Shown here in pieces: positions 28,801 through 34,847 of a stretch of 64,000 nucleotides of DNA. The first letter of the stretch is position 1, and every line of letters begins with the position of its first letter. Where the stretch lies: positions 1-64,000 of the IMG/VR virus record IMGVR_UViG_3300048593_000672; one strand, 5' to 3'. The position numbers were made by a program, and so were the translations under genes. The notes below the pieces were generated by a model. It saw only the letters and a program-made list of their open reading frames with translations. It did not search any database and was not told the DNA's origin. This stretch comes from a virus.

Positions 28801-29763
28801 ATCTAGAAACTTATCTAGAGTCTGTAATTTAGAAGTTGTCCCCATTGAAGCTAAAGGACGATTTTCTATCGTGGCATAAATCTTTTTAAGCTCATTATCG
28901 CTTTGGATTATTTGATCGATAGCGGCAGCATTTGCTTGAGTCGCAATATCTCTCAGCTTATAGATTCGCTCCAAAGACTTTGCAATTCCTGATCGCGGTT
29001 TTGCGGCTTCTGTTGCTTTTTTAAAATCACCAGTGTCTAATAATTCTCCTAAAAAAGTCTCAAAATAATTATCGGTTCCCACTACAAAGTTATTAAAAGC
29101 TCTTACACCAGCTTTTACTTTTGCCGACGACTCTCTAACGCCACTCGTTGCAAATTCCCCCGCTAAAGTTCGACCAATTTCTTCAGCAAAACCAGTAGCA
29201 ATTTTATTGACTGCTTGCCCTGCAATATTCATTGGAATGCGAATTGGCGCAGAAACTACATCAAAAGCAAAGCCAGCGATTTTAGATAAAACTCCACCTG
29301 GCCGCAAGTGTGCAACTTCTTTAATAACGTCCCGAAAATCCTGATCTAACTGCTTACCGAGTCCCCTAATTTCACTTGCCAAAAGACTATCTTGCCTTAA
29401 GCTATCAACAGAAATTTGATGCCGAATCGTCCCACTAAACGATCCCCCCGCCATCATGTCATTTTTAAGCACCCCCAACTCCCGCCGAAACTCCCGAACC
29501 TGATTAATACCAGCAGAGAGGGAAGTAGGGTCGTAAAGCGACTTAATGGGGATTGATGCTTCTTTCCGCAGTTCCCCAATATGCTTAATTTTTTTGTCAA
29601 TTAAATCGTTGAGTCCATGCAGTTGTTTGGTGTCAACGGGAATGGCGATCGCAGACTGACGCTTAAGTTTGCCCAGTTCATTGTCAACTTGATACATCCG
29701 GCGATTGAAGTTATCAATCCGAGCGTCAATGTCAATATAGATCTGACCGCCATCAACTGCCAT
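16861..29763 (-). CDS. Giant tape-measure protein with hydrolase, kinase, GNAT and glucosaminidase domains
   Basis: A 4300-residue protein in one frame. From the N-terminus: an alpha/beta-hydrolase-like region with a GYSMSGG nucleophile elbow (near 496) and GTDAHDW (near 578); alanine/glycine-rich hydrophobic helices (about 980-1180); a protein-kinase-like domain (about 1455-1640) with GEGLYGTVY, YALKHG, MELIRGQT, AHNDLHGGNI and AIDYGLAE; a GNAT-like region (about 1690-1810) with RSERLWAGYGFKEMEG; a proline-rich linker (about 1930-2050); the conserved tape-measure core (about 2180-2340) with LERMKAALTYDSS and GEIMAEELRSQLAEVLPQA; long helical segments; a glucosaminidase (about 3340-3475) with TQAFIESHFGTKGRG and NPLNYGNDD; and a C-terminal ADGGPV / LNADEYVISANEA segment near 4165. 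It sets tail length; its enzymatic parts may digest the wall and enter the host. Confidence 0.9.
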   Translation of the reverse strand: MAVDGGQIYIDIDARIDNFNRRMYQVDNELGKLKRQSAIAIPVDTKQLHGLNDLIDKKIKHIGELRKEASIPIKSLYDPTSLSAGINQVREFRRELGVLKNDMMAGGSFSGTIRHQISVDSLRQDSLLASEIRGLGKQLDQDFRDVIKEVAHLRPGGVLSKIAGFAFDVVSAPIRIPMNIAGQAVNKIATGFAEEIGRTLAGEFATSGVRESSAKVKAGVRAFNNFVVGTDNYFETFLGELLDTGDFKKATEAAKPRSGIAKSLERIYKLRDIATQANAAAIDQIIQSDNELKKIYATIENRPLASMGTTSKLQTLDKFLDLAQPKGIVDNVINPIIAEFQPLLKLIQGIQTYRTSKQAQQLYDQIKGNFPDLQNYSGAVSVGGGGQFAGGQGGRQIAMALEPFAPNVRFIPVENPNSDAPLPGEKRPAEELIKKGLSTILPDLMGDKDVANTVMNVARQALFAINPMATSIAATQALANTLAANSQGKEGRFVGYSMSGGMDAMSYARTAQYMGLQTNTLAMSYPTLGLSGVIPQNYQSAILKGDPLTFGNRLGLGRGFNAPGASFLNTIGLSGTDAHDWKHLFKEPAFPPIFYNAIGSERPTGLNRKTEAGIAESTGNLYELIGIGEQLKSLMKTGEFDLNSPFKGFKTSQSAGGNFDVESLITRFFEHGAATVTLTRTGGKALHDLINQYFKEIEVELAKRLSDVGVKMPENPSDLGGYLKYQEEAKQTNQDLAAFKSGDSSLAGYFARDLNPEAVKGLNRQLSHETIKWFKEKGSQFGIYQDQIVKMYEYLQSVMDEFVANKGNLSEETKANIPIFPTDEFSLSGIFQSQGVGATRINTLGLPSDESIRNPSDPSLLVRMIGELPNLSRTVTEKANNPVESQTPATENNNPVESAFTNTSESNLSGAEKYLEMLYRELAAFHRDMVGRGGNPSEVNPPGVNDQQPANDISPAGALASPEVSLFNKMMRSLGTIASQHYGVAKGIEKYAFDTVQVVSLGLVNLQAAKKVTQAISPAIALGMAGHDLPLLGAGMDAISSGVVTPLLSHGIGAVGSGIAGLLPEGLTSGAATAASWLSRIPGMGALGSGIGDAGTAALGGAGTILTYLLSGRTASGVGQFALNQVAKPLALLPSAVEDKTYNLLTGIGNFGNKAITSLPRLMPRPVEHVYAELLAKETNALPPATTVLSPLPPSRGDAYALAPAREDSPEVKLKQLIDSLKTNRKNINDQIRIINDIIDVERISSIANYSKNFIAEKQSLGGLPDQALSSKGSLVSTNKILGGWKGQFDQFVDPKDILKKAHGMGVAIPDGILLALQERGHLPKDATIEMLREMITSSKKTLKSNSPSLVFKEIGQDIVAGLDQGLDFSQVAQKVPKEMAAIIGDIESIVKRELAQSKQFGHNFADNLAETLETYYEWGGGNKAALDSIKQRTVTKQPIQKNESAINIPTEQELYDHKWEFKTIPGIKTLGEGLYGTVYDMGGYALKHGQITDKEIELSRRAGELGLGPRVLGSKRYSSSDAAIAMELIRGQTANDAYNISDGGKYPESFFKEVIRLKKSLIENGIAHNDLHGGNILIDKQGQLRAIDYGLAEDANVSSIVKDFNHSSFQRRVVNKTEDSPAKQAFLEAESMLPNASDTDTLPFDSVRKNILSYLDKIIATGKKASLDINKKLSIESSMPRIELTTKDSQIQPPEVGTRFTRSAVVEGQKLDLHAYVSKTMGWYLSDLMVNGDFKPTKDPAIRAALRKQLDLWMQELFSVVGSNTIRTSPIDARSERLWAGYGFKEMEGDENYGKMERVGLNINKGLTAGITGSEGEPIAAIANTSKKLITTAMDVLGEKSPSKVFIKIGENLVLGYKIGIDGAIQSIEMLDLPVPQLEKEGWKNIENYKEEALGLKNLYLRDIKNINIGRDINSTGYKRAVSFIYEKELNAVVAQDRVSNLLPLPPLSEAQTPARGIVPPPLPPNNRVIASQSPPLHGDDVWGDALQLWVSEIQQQQTSATRPVRDSTPLTGQAWQIAEANRIMAAGLYNHVPVGGGNGQPPRKPPIPPAGASPNPVPPRRGLTVDDLAPRRMGDNAKDFINSRANNMVAGIAQAPQNADKGFWEWFNNILDEIEAGAGAAGAGIRGLGRIMGALEEKMPGLARIIENIKGFAGGLLMYMGFQQVEQVLVDFARTGIDTALQLERMKAALTYDSSINAASKLKEIAQYADEIGANALVAAQSFTKLTVAAANTTVAPQVQEIFEGFSAALVGQGATPDEQQRAFLSVVQMIGKGEIMAEELRSQLAEVLPQAIGAMARSQGLTHEQLTNQMKNSKMFPETDLQPLAKQLAYEATLPINTVKEGPLGSIARFQNAQEKLQGRMGETILGVGKPAMDIAVGGMNALNSVATGLTASLGLLVTMLGAKFVFALLDTGTASRVVTIALKVLGLEFMTNNWILNGLNTGLAKLNTNLVISGSSSNVAVRGLAATAGALSGIGSALYAIAPQLIAFAAIGFAIDKGTKIWQSYHGELKKTNDELEQMINNLEATNTLTGKMKDPNKVDRNDPTYTRLGGSNPTPITGVGDFAQRVFGGVLNNYTHPFGFDPSAPNSGINNIVIDYRDEKGNIYKSVRMDKDDRRDLMEDLKQVDRGISYGKRLIEQADANYANPQNLAKGKADISQLDREIAVIRTRLANNSKLGGNNREEFKNLSAELAVKVGDREKAVNETFGNQIALEQMNKAYEAMRETVKKNPDAQAREAKLEVIAKLMSDTNVRLEAIRMHTGSINQKIPGLQGASQLVSSAGANIAEYNQGLASRRNNQLLEARLNQKLDDIDLQRQQALDNLTTAKRELLPVKQDAETFKGFALNGLEPSVAQDAMNRLELRGRGGEKYKDPLDMIMNTSVETMKALVESGDGISGGLKTFLEQSIKFKEKYQQANELEGKVLQAQIDLEKLQQQRLNAIRQANTQIAASNTNIEMYQAASKGKIGTQDIQAFSAYNDLATAKRQLRDVKALFKDNSQDPVELAKQLASANEAVAKAEFAVMQSGQNTEEYYRGLGQSVEDFNRSVLETEIGWQQQVRDFGWSVQDSARNAFIETRGLQEAWADLQFDLEGQLLAAQNELKSTSEKLRQAKATLAVESISFQPDSIGKKTASIFVDFLANIGNLEGEGRSLDEKQRQVGQEYVTTLRRIRDEQEKQLRAEEERTRSIIRLNEQFRSMMMQMESSSIKLGRELEQIITRITKEAPNSGYQNKLPSLPAAPLSYNPSAGINIDPRYGESVVERVPFSVPIGQPSAVVQPTKYYAPGDVNGLNGLMGKYGGGMRLNLAAPKQVKTSYQLQVPAQNILTAPAQAATTQSMGWEKNLARLLNQYGSQMTVEDFKNAATKSGVSIDALVTQAFIESHFGTKGRGKFTKNPLNYGNDDAGNNKHFKTYGQGLEYAAIKLKKDFFFSTPEDFINRDFKGRYGRYATDPAYGSKYLKSLSRVRGILYNQMRSAAPKEWLVADASEGISDMGSAIFQTNATTAARAKRIEQEKARKRQAELNDPNNISRKPLEDIIKYQKELYPEAFKLDEFYESKGIKFIDRMSSKDWKKRTEAIAKQFKESQARVDAAKGIGSSNANVNPNIKKYQTLPGYQPSQLEPQVDMNGGNVLPNVQSPFITKYQPRAINDYSGLQQITDQNPITVQDTSSLTNTAGQINDVKNATIGVNRAVLDLQGNLEVVKFNNAFQQQLQSLQDMALNLSRKVEDNNIKYRELAINSKGYKTAADEINLAVEGVSVQFRQMNRDFDDELRNLGRQMDDAYIGAAVAAQALADKQAELTKAGRQATTQELQAMSVYQSNLKLYTDSIPIMQARREEIDRQSKAMAALEEPTKRATEAWLRLDKIMASKQGYAKIQADLYKTRYDVGAQNDWGMGTLIDPSAIINARMQAAQARVDLEKQIRDGAYSPQQASEMRRFQAEISELNIKRSFVDAIPGLKEFSSGLRSAILESKGLGESLNKVKDLVLGMMLEQLAIKPFQNAIAEWVGPMLGLDNKEFYPHVITRLGERGASIAANNIVPFDLSNTLTTGQALPDTIDLSSAFTSLTESTTNTSQAMDNIFLAGITSTDPAMAGFILGLTEATTALSAFAGALTVSGGGSFINAGSDIFGNLFNAGNASAGQSIADSLSGGFTGMISHAFNFADGGPVDPLKIDNYAGGGLVEGISQAMNRERSQSGGKRPILAVLNADEYVISANEASDYRNYKDWSERMAKDVKNFAKGGPVSYIPNTTQTNTSEGTVNNFNQTIKIEVANTNDLGKSMSQIERDRQLAKLRAGVR

Positions 29764-29765
29764 AA

Positions 29766-30221
29766 CTAACTACTCTCAAACGATTTAATAATTGCCCAGT
29801 CGTCGGGCCGAACATGGGCGATGACCTGGGCGATGTCCGAGGGCAACAAACCAAGCTTACTTGCATTACTAACAATCTTAGCTGTTTCCGTGTCAATCGG
29901 CTCTTTACCCTTCTCTGGAAATTGAAAGGGTAAAAACTTAGCCGCATCGGGATACTCAACGGAAAAGTGATCGGGATTATTGTGAACCTGAGTCCAGTAA
30001 GTAAAGTGAGCGACTAGCCTGGCCACCGTCATATTCTGGGCGTTAATCTCTTCGGCTCTTGACCGATTAATCAAAATCCACTTCTCGTATAACAACCAAT
30101 CAGGCAGTTCTTCAAAATCGGATAGGGGTTGGCCCCAATTTAGCCAATCCCCCAGTATCCGATCCCAATCTACCTGTTTGGCATTTAGGATTTCCCTGAT
30201 TTTTTCACAGGCTCCTTTCCC
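29766..30221 (-). CDS. Tail-assembly chaperone T extension, made by -1 frameshift
   Basis: From the slippery site at 30215-30221 the -1 frame is open without a stop to 29766, adding about 149 residues (GACEKIREILNAKQ, WLNWGQPLSDFEELPDWLLYEKWILINRSRAEE) to the upstream chaperone. This region has no convincing start codon or ribosome site of its own. The arrangement copies lambda G/GT: the short form coats the tape measure, while the T extension brings tail-tube subunits. It ends two bases before the tape-measure ATG. Confidence 0.75.
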   Translation of the reverse strand, partial: GKGACEKIREILNAKQVDWDRILGDWLNWGQPLSDFEELPDWLLYEKWILINRSRAEEINAQNMTVARLVAHFTYWTQVHNNPDHFSVEYPDAAKFLPFQFPEKGKEPIDTETAKIVSNASKLGLLPSDIAQVIAHVRPDDWAIIKSFESS

Positions 30222-31132
30222 CCCTCACTTTTTTCTGCTGGTGCTTCTACCCTGATGGCTGTCACTTGGTATGTTACGCCTTCTTCTAAGCTCAACCTTT
30301 GTTCTCCACAAAGGCTAAAAGAAGAGTCTGCTTTCATCTTGGCTGTAATCACATTGTCGGTATCTAGCCACCCCGTTTTACCCTGATTTTCCTTATTCAC
30401 AAATTCAGTAAACAGAGTCCGAACTAAACCTGGGGATAAATTTTTGACATTTTCAGCCGTGACTTTAAATGTTTTGCGCTCTGTATCAGACAAGTCTTTT
30501 AAAGCCACAACCCGCAAGGGAGAGGATAAAATACCAGCCAGCAACTCACAGTTATAGTTGGTTTGAGCTTCGGCATTCTGATCATTCAATTCACCTAGCT
30601 TAGTAAAGTCATCGCCTAACTTTTCGACAATTAACAGGTTGCGTTTTTTCTCTTCCTCGATTGCATCATCAAGGGATTTAGCATCACTAAGACCCAAGCT
30701 TGTAGCAATAGCCGTAAGAGCATTTACAGCCGTTTTATTTTGCTCGTCATTGTCTTTATCTAGGAGTTGGGCAAGGTCAAGTAACCGGCTTAGGGTTTGC
30801 TTTTTAGTGCCACTACCCAATTCCACCGTTACGACTCGATGGATTTCATCTTCGGAGATTTGATACTTACGGGAATTACTGCCAACAATGGCATAGTATT
30901 CTTTCTGAATCCTCTTAATTTCTTCTGATGCAGCCCCAACCGCTTCACGTTCACGACGAGTTAATCCCTTGAGCTTGTAAAGATAAATACCAATCTCCCC
31001 GTCACTGTTTTTTTCTAGTAGCTTGTCTAAAATCGGTTCTTCGGGGGAATCAAACGAATGGCAAAGATCGAACTCTTCAATGGGGATAAATACAGCTTCT
31101 TTTGCTTCCTTTAAATCCTTAAAAATGCCCAT
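30185..31132 (-). CDS. Tail-assembly chaperone (lambda G-like)
   Basis: A 315-residue charged helical protein (MGIFKDLKEAKEAVFIPIEEFDLCHSFD, with KGLTRREREAVGAASEEIKRIQKEYY), located between the tail-tube gene and the tape measure. Its position, acidic/basic composition and the in-frame GGGAAAG near its C-terminus identify it as the first product of the G/GT pair. The unshifted product ends ...PVKKSGKS at 30185. It starts just downstream of a leftward promoter at 31162-31190. Confidence 0.75.
   Translation of the reverse strand: MGIFKDLKEAKEAVFIPIEEFDLCHSFDSPEEPILDKLLEKNSDGEIGIYLYKLKGLTRREREAVGAASEEIKRIQKEYYAIVGSNSRKYQISEDEIHRVVTVELGSGTKKQTLSRLLDLAQLLDKDNDEQNKTAVNALTAIATSLGLSDAKSLDDAIEEEKKRNLLIVEKLGDDFTKLGELNDQNAEAQTNYNCELLAGILSSPLRVVALKDLSDTERKTFKVTAENVKNLSPGLVRTLFTEFVNKENQGKTGWLDTDNVITAKMKADSSFSLCGEQRLSLEEGVTYQVTAIRVEAPAEKSEGGKEPVKKSGKS
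30215..30221 (-). promoter_or_regulatory. Programmed -1 ribosomal frameshift site GGGAAAG
   Basis: On the minus strand the codons read GAG GGG GGA AAG GAG, giving the heptamer G-GGA-AAG in the correct zero-frame phase. This is the same slippery heptamer as in phage lambda's G/T genes. A -1 slip continues in an open frame for about 149 codons. An overlapping G-GGG-GGA lies directly upstream. Confidence 0.8.
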
Positions 31133-31161
31133 AAATAATTAATCACTATAGTTGTCAGCTT

Positions 31162-31190
31162 TATTATGGCATACAAACTTAGCTTGACAA
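31162..31190 (-). promoter_or_regulatory. Leftward promoter for chaperone and tape-measure genes
   Basis: On the minus strand TTGTCA, a 17-base spacer and ATAATA precede the chaperone start at 31132 by about 30 bases. The -35 overlaps a copy of the shared element read the other way (TTGACAACAACTTTAGTTGA from 31184), so the same repressor could act here. Confidence 0.6.
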
Positions 31191-31433
31191 CAACTTTAGT
31201 TGAAAACTCTCTGGGCTATACAACACCCGATGATTCTTCTGGTAAATTAATTGGGGTGGCAACTCAACCAAGATTGGCACTTCATTAATACCAGCAAGAA
31301 GATTGATTGTGTCGGGTAGGTAGGGAGCAAAATAGCCCAGGCGATAAAAAAGAGTCTGGTCAACCACTTTACAGTTGGCTAACCAGACTAAATCCAAATC
31401 GTTCCAATGAGAGCGCAAAAGATTAAGCCGCAT
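31179..31433 (-). CDS. Hypothetical protein between tail tube and chaperone
   Basis: An 84-residue protein (MRLNLLRSHWNDLDLVWLANCKVVD...). The ATG overlaps the end of the major tail protein gene (ATGCGGCTTAA), supporting coupled translation; the longer frame that starts inside the tail gene is rejected. Its position fits a small tail-assembly factor, but no family is recognised. Its last codons overlap the leftward promoter. Confidence 0.6.
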   Translation of the reverse strand: MRLNLLRSHWNDLDLVWLANCKVVDQTLFYRLGYFAPYLPDTINLLAGINEVPILVELPPQLIYQKNHRVLYSPESFQLKLLSS

Positions 31434-32127
31434 TTTGGGGGATCTTTTTCCATGTACCGTTAACATGCAACGTGACGTTGTATTGATTAAAGGCGTTGTT
31501 GGAACGTTGTTCAGACTCACTGAATCGGCAGTTAGCAATACGACCGCCTCGACCTTGGGCATTAAGAATCATGACTCGAAGCATCTTGCCAGCTTCAATC
31601 GCATCTTGCATTAACTTCTTGCCAGGATCACCGTAAATGTCGGGGCCGGAAGTTTGTCCAGAAGACATAACACCAGAAACAGCCTTGGCAATCTCTAAAG
31701 TGTTAAATGCTTGATCTTGATATTCCTGGGATTGGTTATCGGTGTTGGCAGACTTGGCAGAGAAAAAGGGGACAAAGCATTCAACAATAGCTGCCGAGTT
31801 GTCTGCGATCGCTACGGCTGCGGGATAGATGGGGATTGTGGTAGCGTTTGCGGCAGTTTTGGTCTTAACGCGAACAACTTTAGAAACGTTACTAACAACA
31901 AAAACAATGGGCTGACCTTCATACAAGATTTTGGTGCAACCAGTATCAACAGTGATAGTCGTGTCATCAACGTCAACAGCCGCAGCTAAAGTGAGCGTTT
32001 CAATGCCTGGGATAACACCGGCGGGAGCTTCTTCATCAAAAGGAGTGGGAGAGACAAAGATTTGAGTACCCTGACCAGGTGTGTAAAGGCTGGTATCGTC
32101 GAGGGTAGTGTAATTATCACCGGCCAT
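31423..32127 (-). CDS. Major tail (tube) protein
   Basis: A 234-residue protein, MAGDNYTTLDDTSLYTPGQGTQIFVSPTPF at the start and beta-rich throughout, ending SNNAFNQYNVTLHVNGTWKKIP, which fits a tail-tube subunit with a conserved final strand. Identification rests on position (after tail-completion genes and before the chaperone pair), size and composition rather than on a signature motif. Confidence 0.7.
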   Translation of the reverse strand: MAGDNYTTLDDTSLYTPGQGTQIFVSPTPFDEEAPAGVIPGIETLTLAAAVDVDDTTITVDTGCTKILYEGQPIVFVVSNVSKVVRVKTKTAANATTIPIYPAAVAIADNSAAIVECFVPFFSAKSANTDNQSQEYQDQAFNTLEIAKAVSGVMSSGQTSGPDIYGDPGKKLMQDAIEAGKMLRVMILNAQGRGGRIANCRFSESEQRSNNAFNQYNVTLHVNGTWKKIPQNAA

Positions 32128-32132
32128 AAAAA

Positions 32133-32573
32133 TTACCTATAAGAATTTGTTTGCGTCACAATTAAATTCATTCTAGCCTGTGCAGGATAAATTGCACCAT
32201 CTAGTTCAGCGTATGGTCTAATTACTGGATTTTGATGAATAACGAAACTACTCTCAGATTGAATTTTGCTAATAGCGATCGCCAACACCCCGTCATAATT
32301 CCACTGTCTCAGGATTAGCTCAAACAAAAGATGATAAGACTTTAAAGCCAACAACCCCCCATCATTCATTTTTGGCTCAAGATTTAAGATTGCCTCAATG
32401 CCAGAGCCATCAACGATCTTATAGTTTTGGGGAAGGTCGGGGGGACTTATCCACACGGCTGGTATTTGTCCCTGTTCAACCTGATACAGCCCCAGGTCAT
32501 CAGCTAACAAAAGTCTAATAGCATCTGAGACATTGAGGGCAAAAGTGTCTAGTTGAGTTTGGGTGATGGACAT
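32133..32573 (-). CDS. Tail terminator/completion protein
   Basis: A 146-residue protein starting MSITQTQLDTFALNVSDAIRLLLADD; ATG at 32573 is preferred over an upstream in-frame start. The pattern of an N-terminal helix followed by beta strands with WNYDGVLAIAISKIQ and a final YPAQARMNLIVTQ resembles tail-terminator proteins, which cap the tail tube at the head-proximal end. It precedes the tail-tube gene as in other siphophages. Identification is mainly positional. Confidence 0.6.
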   Translation of the reverse strand: MSITQTQLDTFALNVSDAIRLLLADDLGLYQVEQGQIPAVWISPPDLPQNYKIVDGSGIEAILNLEPKMNDGGLLALKSYHLLFELILRQWNYDGVLAIAISKIQSESSFVIHQNPVIRPYAELDGAIYPAQARMNLIVTQTNSYR

Positions 32574-32593
32574 AATAAATACCAGCAAAAAGA

Positions 32594-33073
32594 TTAGTAA
32601 TCAAATTCAGTTGTCTCAGTCTCAACCGTAATATCCCTCAAGCCAGCATCCTTAACGTACCGACCACGATCGTCGCGCAACCTGGTAACACCCCTCTTGT
32701 CCGTAGAAAGATTCGCTTTAAGCTTCTCGGCTATGCGCTCGGCAATACTCATCCCATCTTCCAGCGCATCGGACATAAAGGGTCGGGCGGGTAGAATCGC
32801 ATGACCGTTAGAGCCGCCTTCATGCACTAAATCACTATACTTAGCCGTGTTAAAAAACTTAACGTGAAGACCGTTAATATCAACGTCTTGGCTCTCTAAC
32901 AAATGCTCCGAGTCCAAAATATCCCTTGGACTGCCAGCAGGGGGTTTATGTTTACGGATAGTCTTATTGGGCCAATACCAGTGTGGAGATTCAATATTGT
33001 CCAGAATCTCATTGTGGATTTCATACGCAACTTCGGCTAAGGCAGCCTCTACCAGTGGATTAATGTTAATCAC
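32594..33073 (-). CDS. HK97 gp10-like tail-completion protein
   Basis: A 159-residue protein with the pattern of the HK97-gp10 family: helical N-terminus, then HWYWPNKTIRKHKPPAGSPRDILDSEHLLES and YSDLVHEGGSNGHAILPARPFMSDAL. This family joins tail to head. The open frame begins with GTG at 33073, directly against the -35 box of the opposing promoter, and has no clear ribosome site, so the true start could lie slightly inside. It opens the leftward tail operon. Confidence 0.7.
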   Translation of the reverse strand: MININPLVEAALAEVAYEIHNEILDNIESPHWYWPNKTIRKHKPPAGSPRDILDSEHLLESQDVDINGLHVKFFNTAKYSDLVHEGGSNGHAILPARPFMSDALEDGMSIAERIAEKLKANLSTDKRGVTRLRDDRGRYVKDAGLRDITVETETTEFDY

Positions 33074-33101
33074 TTGACAACTAAGTTTGCTATAGTATTA
33101 T
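33074..33101 (+). promoter_or_regulatory. Rightward promoter for the distal tail gene
   Basis: TTGACA (33074-33079), 16 bases, TATTAT (33096-33101). The element starts TTGACAACTAAGTTTG, a one-armed variant of the shared operator. It drives an isolated rightward tail gene at 33122 inside a leftward region. Confidence 0.75.
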
Positions 33102-33121
33102 CAATCATAACATTTTACGGT

Positions 33122-34768
33122 ATGCTGTCCTTCCCCCTAATTGAATCGTTAACCATTCAAACAACAGTTGACTTCCCAAAGAATCATATCTTGAGAGATG
33201 ATAAAGGGCGGGAACAGCGCATTATCCCCCACCAAGCCCCACTACGCAAATTTAACTTAACCAAAAAGATATTAACTGCCAGTGATGTTAATGATCTTTA
33301 TGACTTATTTGAAAGCATGAAGGGGGCTGGCGATAGCTTTCTTTACCAAGATAAATCAGATTATAGGGCGACTCGTTTAGCTAATACTTTCTCTGCTGGT
33401 GTTTATACTCAAGGCGTAATTATTAAAAGTGGTAGCACTTATTTACTTTGCAAAAAATACGCCTGTGGCGATAACATTCATTACCGTCCCATCTATCATG
33501 CCGACACATTAACGATTTACAGTGGTGATACGGTTGTGACAGGCTGGACATTCTTTGACGGTGGCACAATAACTGGATTATCTGGGGATGGCTATACTGC
33601 AAACTTTACTTTTAAAACCCCCGTTAGGTTTGAAGTTGATAAGCTTGAAAACGTCATCTCTACAAGCAAAAATAGCTCAGGTCGCTTACTTTATTCGCTT
33701 AACAATGTAATGTTATCTGAGACGCGACAAAGCATCCCTATCATCCTCACAGATACATTTCTAGACGATTGTGGACATACTTTTCAGATAGATTTCCTGT
33801 TTAACGCTACTATCAGCAAAAACTACACTACTGAGATAATCCCATTAGCCAGTGGATATGAAAAACGAACCTCGTTACAGGATGATGGCATTACTGAGAT
33901 TGACTTTGGCGATCGCACTCAACTAACCCAAGATCAACTTGAATACTTGCTATGCGTTTGGCTAAATACTAAGGGCTGTGGCGCATTCTTCAACTTTGAA
34001 GATGAAACAAATACCAGCGTGGGAGCAAGGTTTGATAATATCCCTTTAAGTTACACACAGCGATCGCCACTCCCCTATCCCAAATATGAAGTTAAGGGAT
34101 TAAGAGCAAGATTATTTTATGAGGGAATTTTAGAGGATACCGGCTACAACGGTTGGACTGGTTCTGTTTTGACGCTGTGTGATTGTATTAAGATTAAAAT
34201 AGAAACCCCACCTGCTATTACCGTTATTACCGTGCTAACCTATACGACGGGACAAAGCACTTTCGGTTATACGCTCTTACTAAAAGCGGCTCATTATGGT
34301 ACTTACGCGCAGTCGGATACGGTTGTAGGGACGTGGACTGACTTAACAATTGTTGGGAATGGCCCGATTATTGTTAGTGGTTTCTGGACATATGTAGGTG
34401 GATTTTCAATGTTGACCTATGGCGGGCCTATTGTAAACGGCATAAATTTAGGATGGCACGGTGGAGGCATAGACGAGGGTGAAGTTTATGTTTATCCCCG
34501 TTCAAATCCTAATGCACCTGGTTTCTCAACGATTGGCTCCATCTCTTATCAAATAGTGTTATCAAGTAATGGAAAAAGAGATATTATTCAGTTACCCTAC
34601 ACTAATCTAATTAGTATTGAAAGCGTGAAAAATATTAGCCAAACAATTACCTACATTGAGAGTGTAGATTATGAGATTGTCAGCCTTGTTAGTGGGCAGA
34701 TTAGACCATTAGTGGGCGGGGCGATTGAGGACAACCAGCAGCTAATTATTAGTTATTCAATAGCCTAA
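33122..34768 (+). CDS. Distal tail protein (DUF2460/GTA gp12-like, duplicated)
   Basis: A 548-residue protein starting MLSFPLIESLTIQTT at the ATG at 33122, just after the promoter; the longer TTG frame begins inside the -35 and is rejected. Residues 60-90 (DLFESMKGAGDSFLYQDKSDYRAT) match DUF2460. A similar segment recurs near residue 275 (LLCVWLNTKGCGAFFNFEDE), so the fold seems duplicated. The last third is a beta-rich extra domain. DUF2460 proteins form the ring joining tail tube and hub. It is read opposite to the surrounding tail genes and has its own promoter. Confidence 0.7.
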   Translation: MLSFPLIESLTIQTTVDFPKNHILRDDKGREQRIIPHQAPLRKFNLTKKILTASDVNDLYDLFESMKGAGDSFLYQDKSDYRATRLANTFSAGVYTQGVIIKSGSTYLLCKKYACGDNIHYRPIYHADTLTIYSGDTVVTGWTFFDGGTITGLSGDGYTANFTFKTPVRFEVDKLENVISTSKNSSGRLLYSLNNVMLSETRQSIPIILTDTFLDDCGHTFQIDFLFNATISKNYTTEIIPLASGYEKRTSLQDDGITEIDFGDRTQLTQDQLEYLLCVWLNTKGCGAFFNFEDETNTSVGARFDNIPLSYTQRSPLPYPKYEVKGLRARLFYEGILEDTGYNGWTGSVLTLCDCIKIKIETPPAITVITVLTYTTGQSTFGYTLLLKAAHYGTYAQSDTVVGTWTDLTIVGNGPIIVSGFWTYVGGFSMLTYGGPIVNGINLGWHGGGIDEGEVYVYPRSNPNAPGFSTIGSISYQIVLSSNGKRDIIQLPYTNLISIESVKNISQTITYIESVDYEIVSLVSGQIRPLVGGAIEDNQQLIISYSIA

Positions 34769-34847
34769 AGCTTGATATAAAAAATGGTTGAGTGGAAAGT
34801 AGCCTAGTCAAGTGATACCACGCTCTAGATATTGAACTATATTTTAA

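Noticed and set aside
29766-30095. Independent gene for the T part of the tail chaperone
   Set aside because: The frame is open upstream to the GGGAAAG site and has no good start codon or ribosome site, so frameshift expression is the better explanation.
33074-33121. Longer start for the distal tail gene at TTG 33074
   Set aside because: This codon is inside the -35 box of the promoter; the ATG at 33122 lies downstream of the -10.
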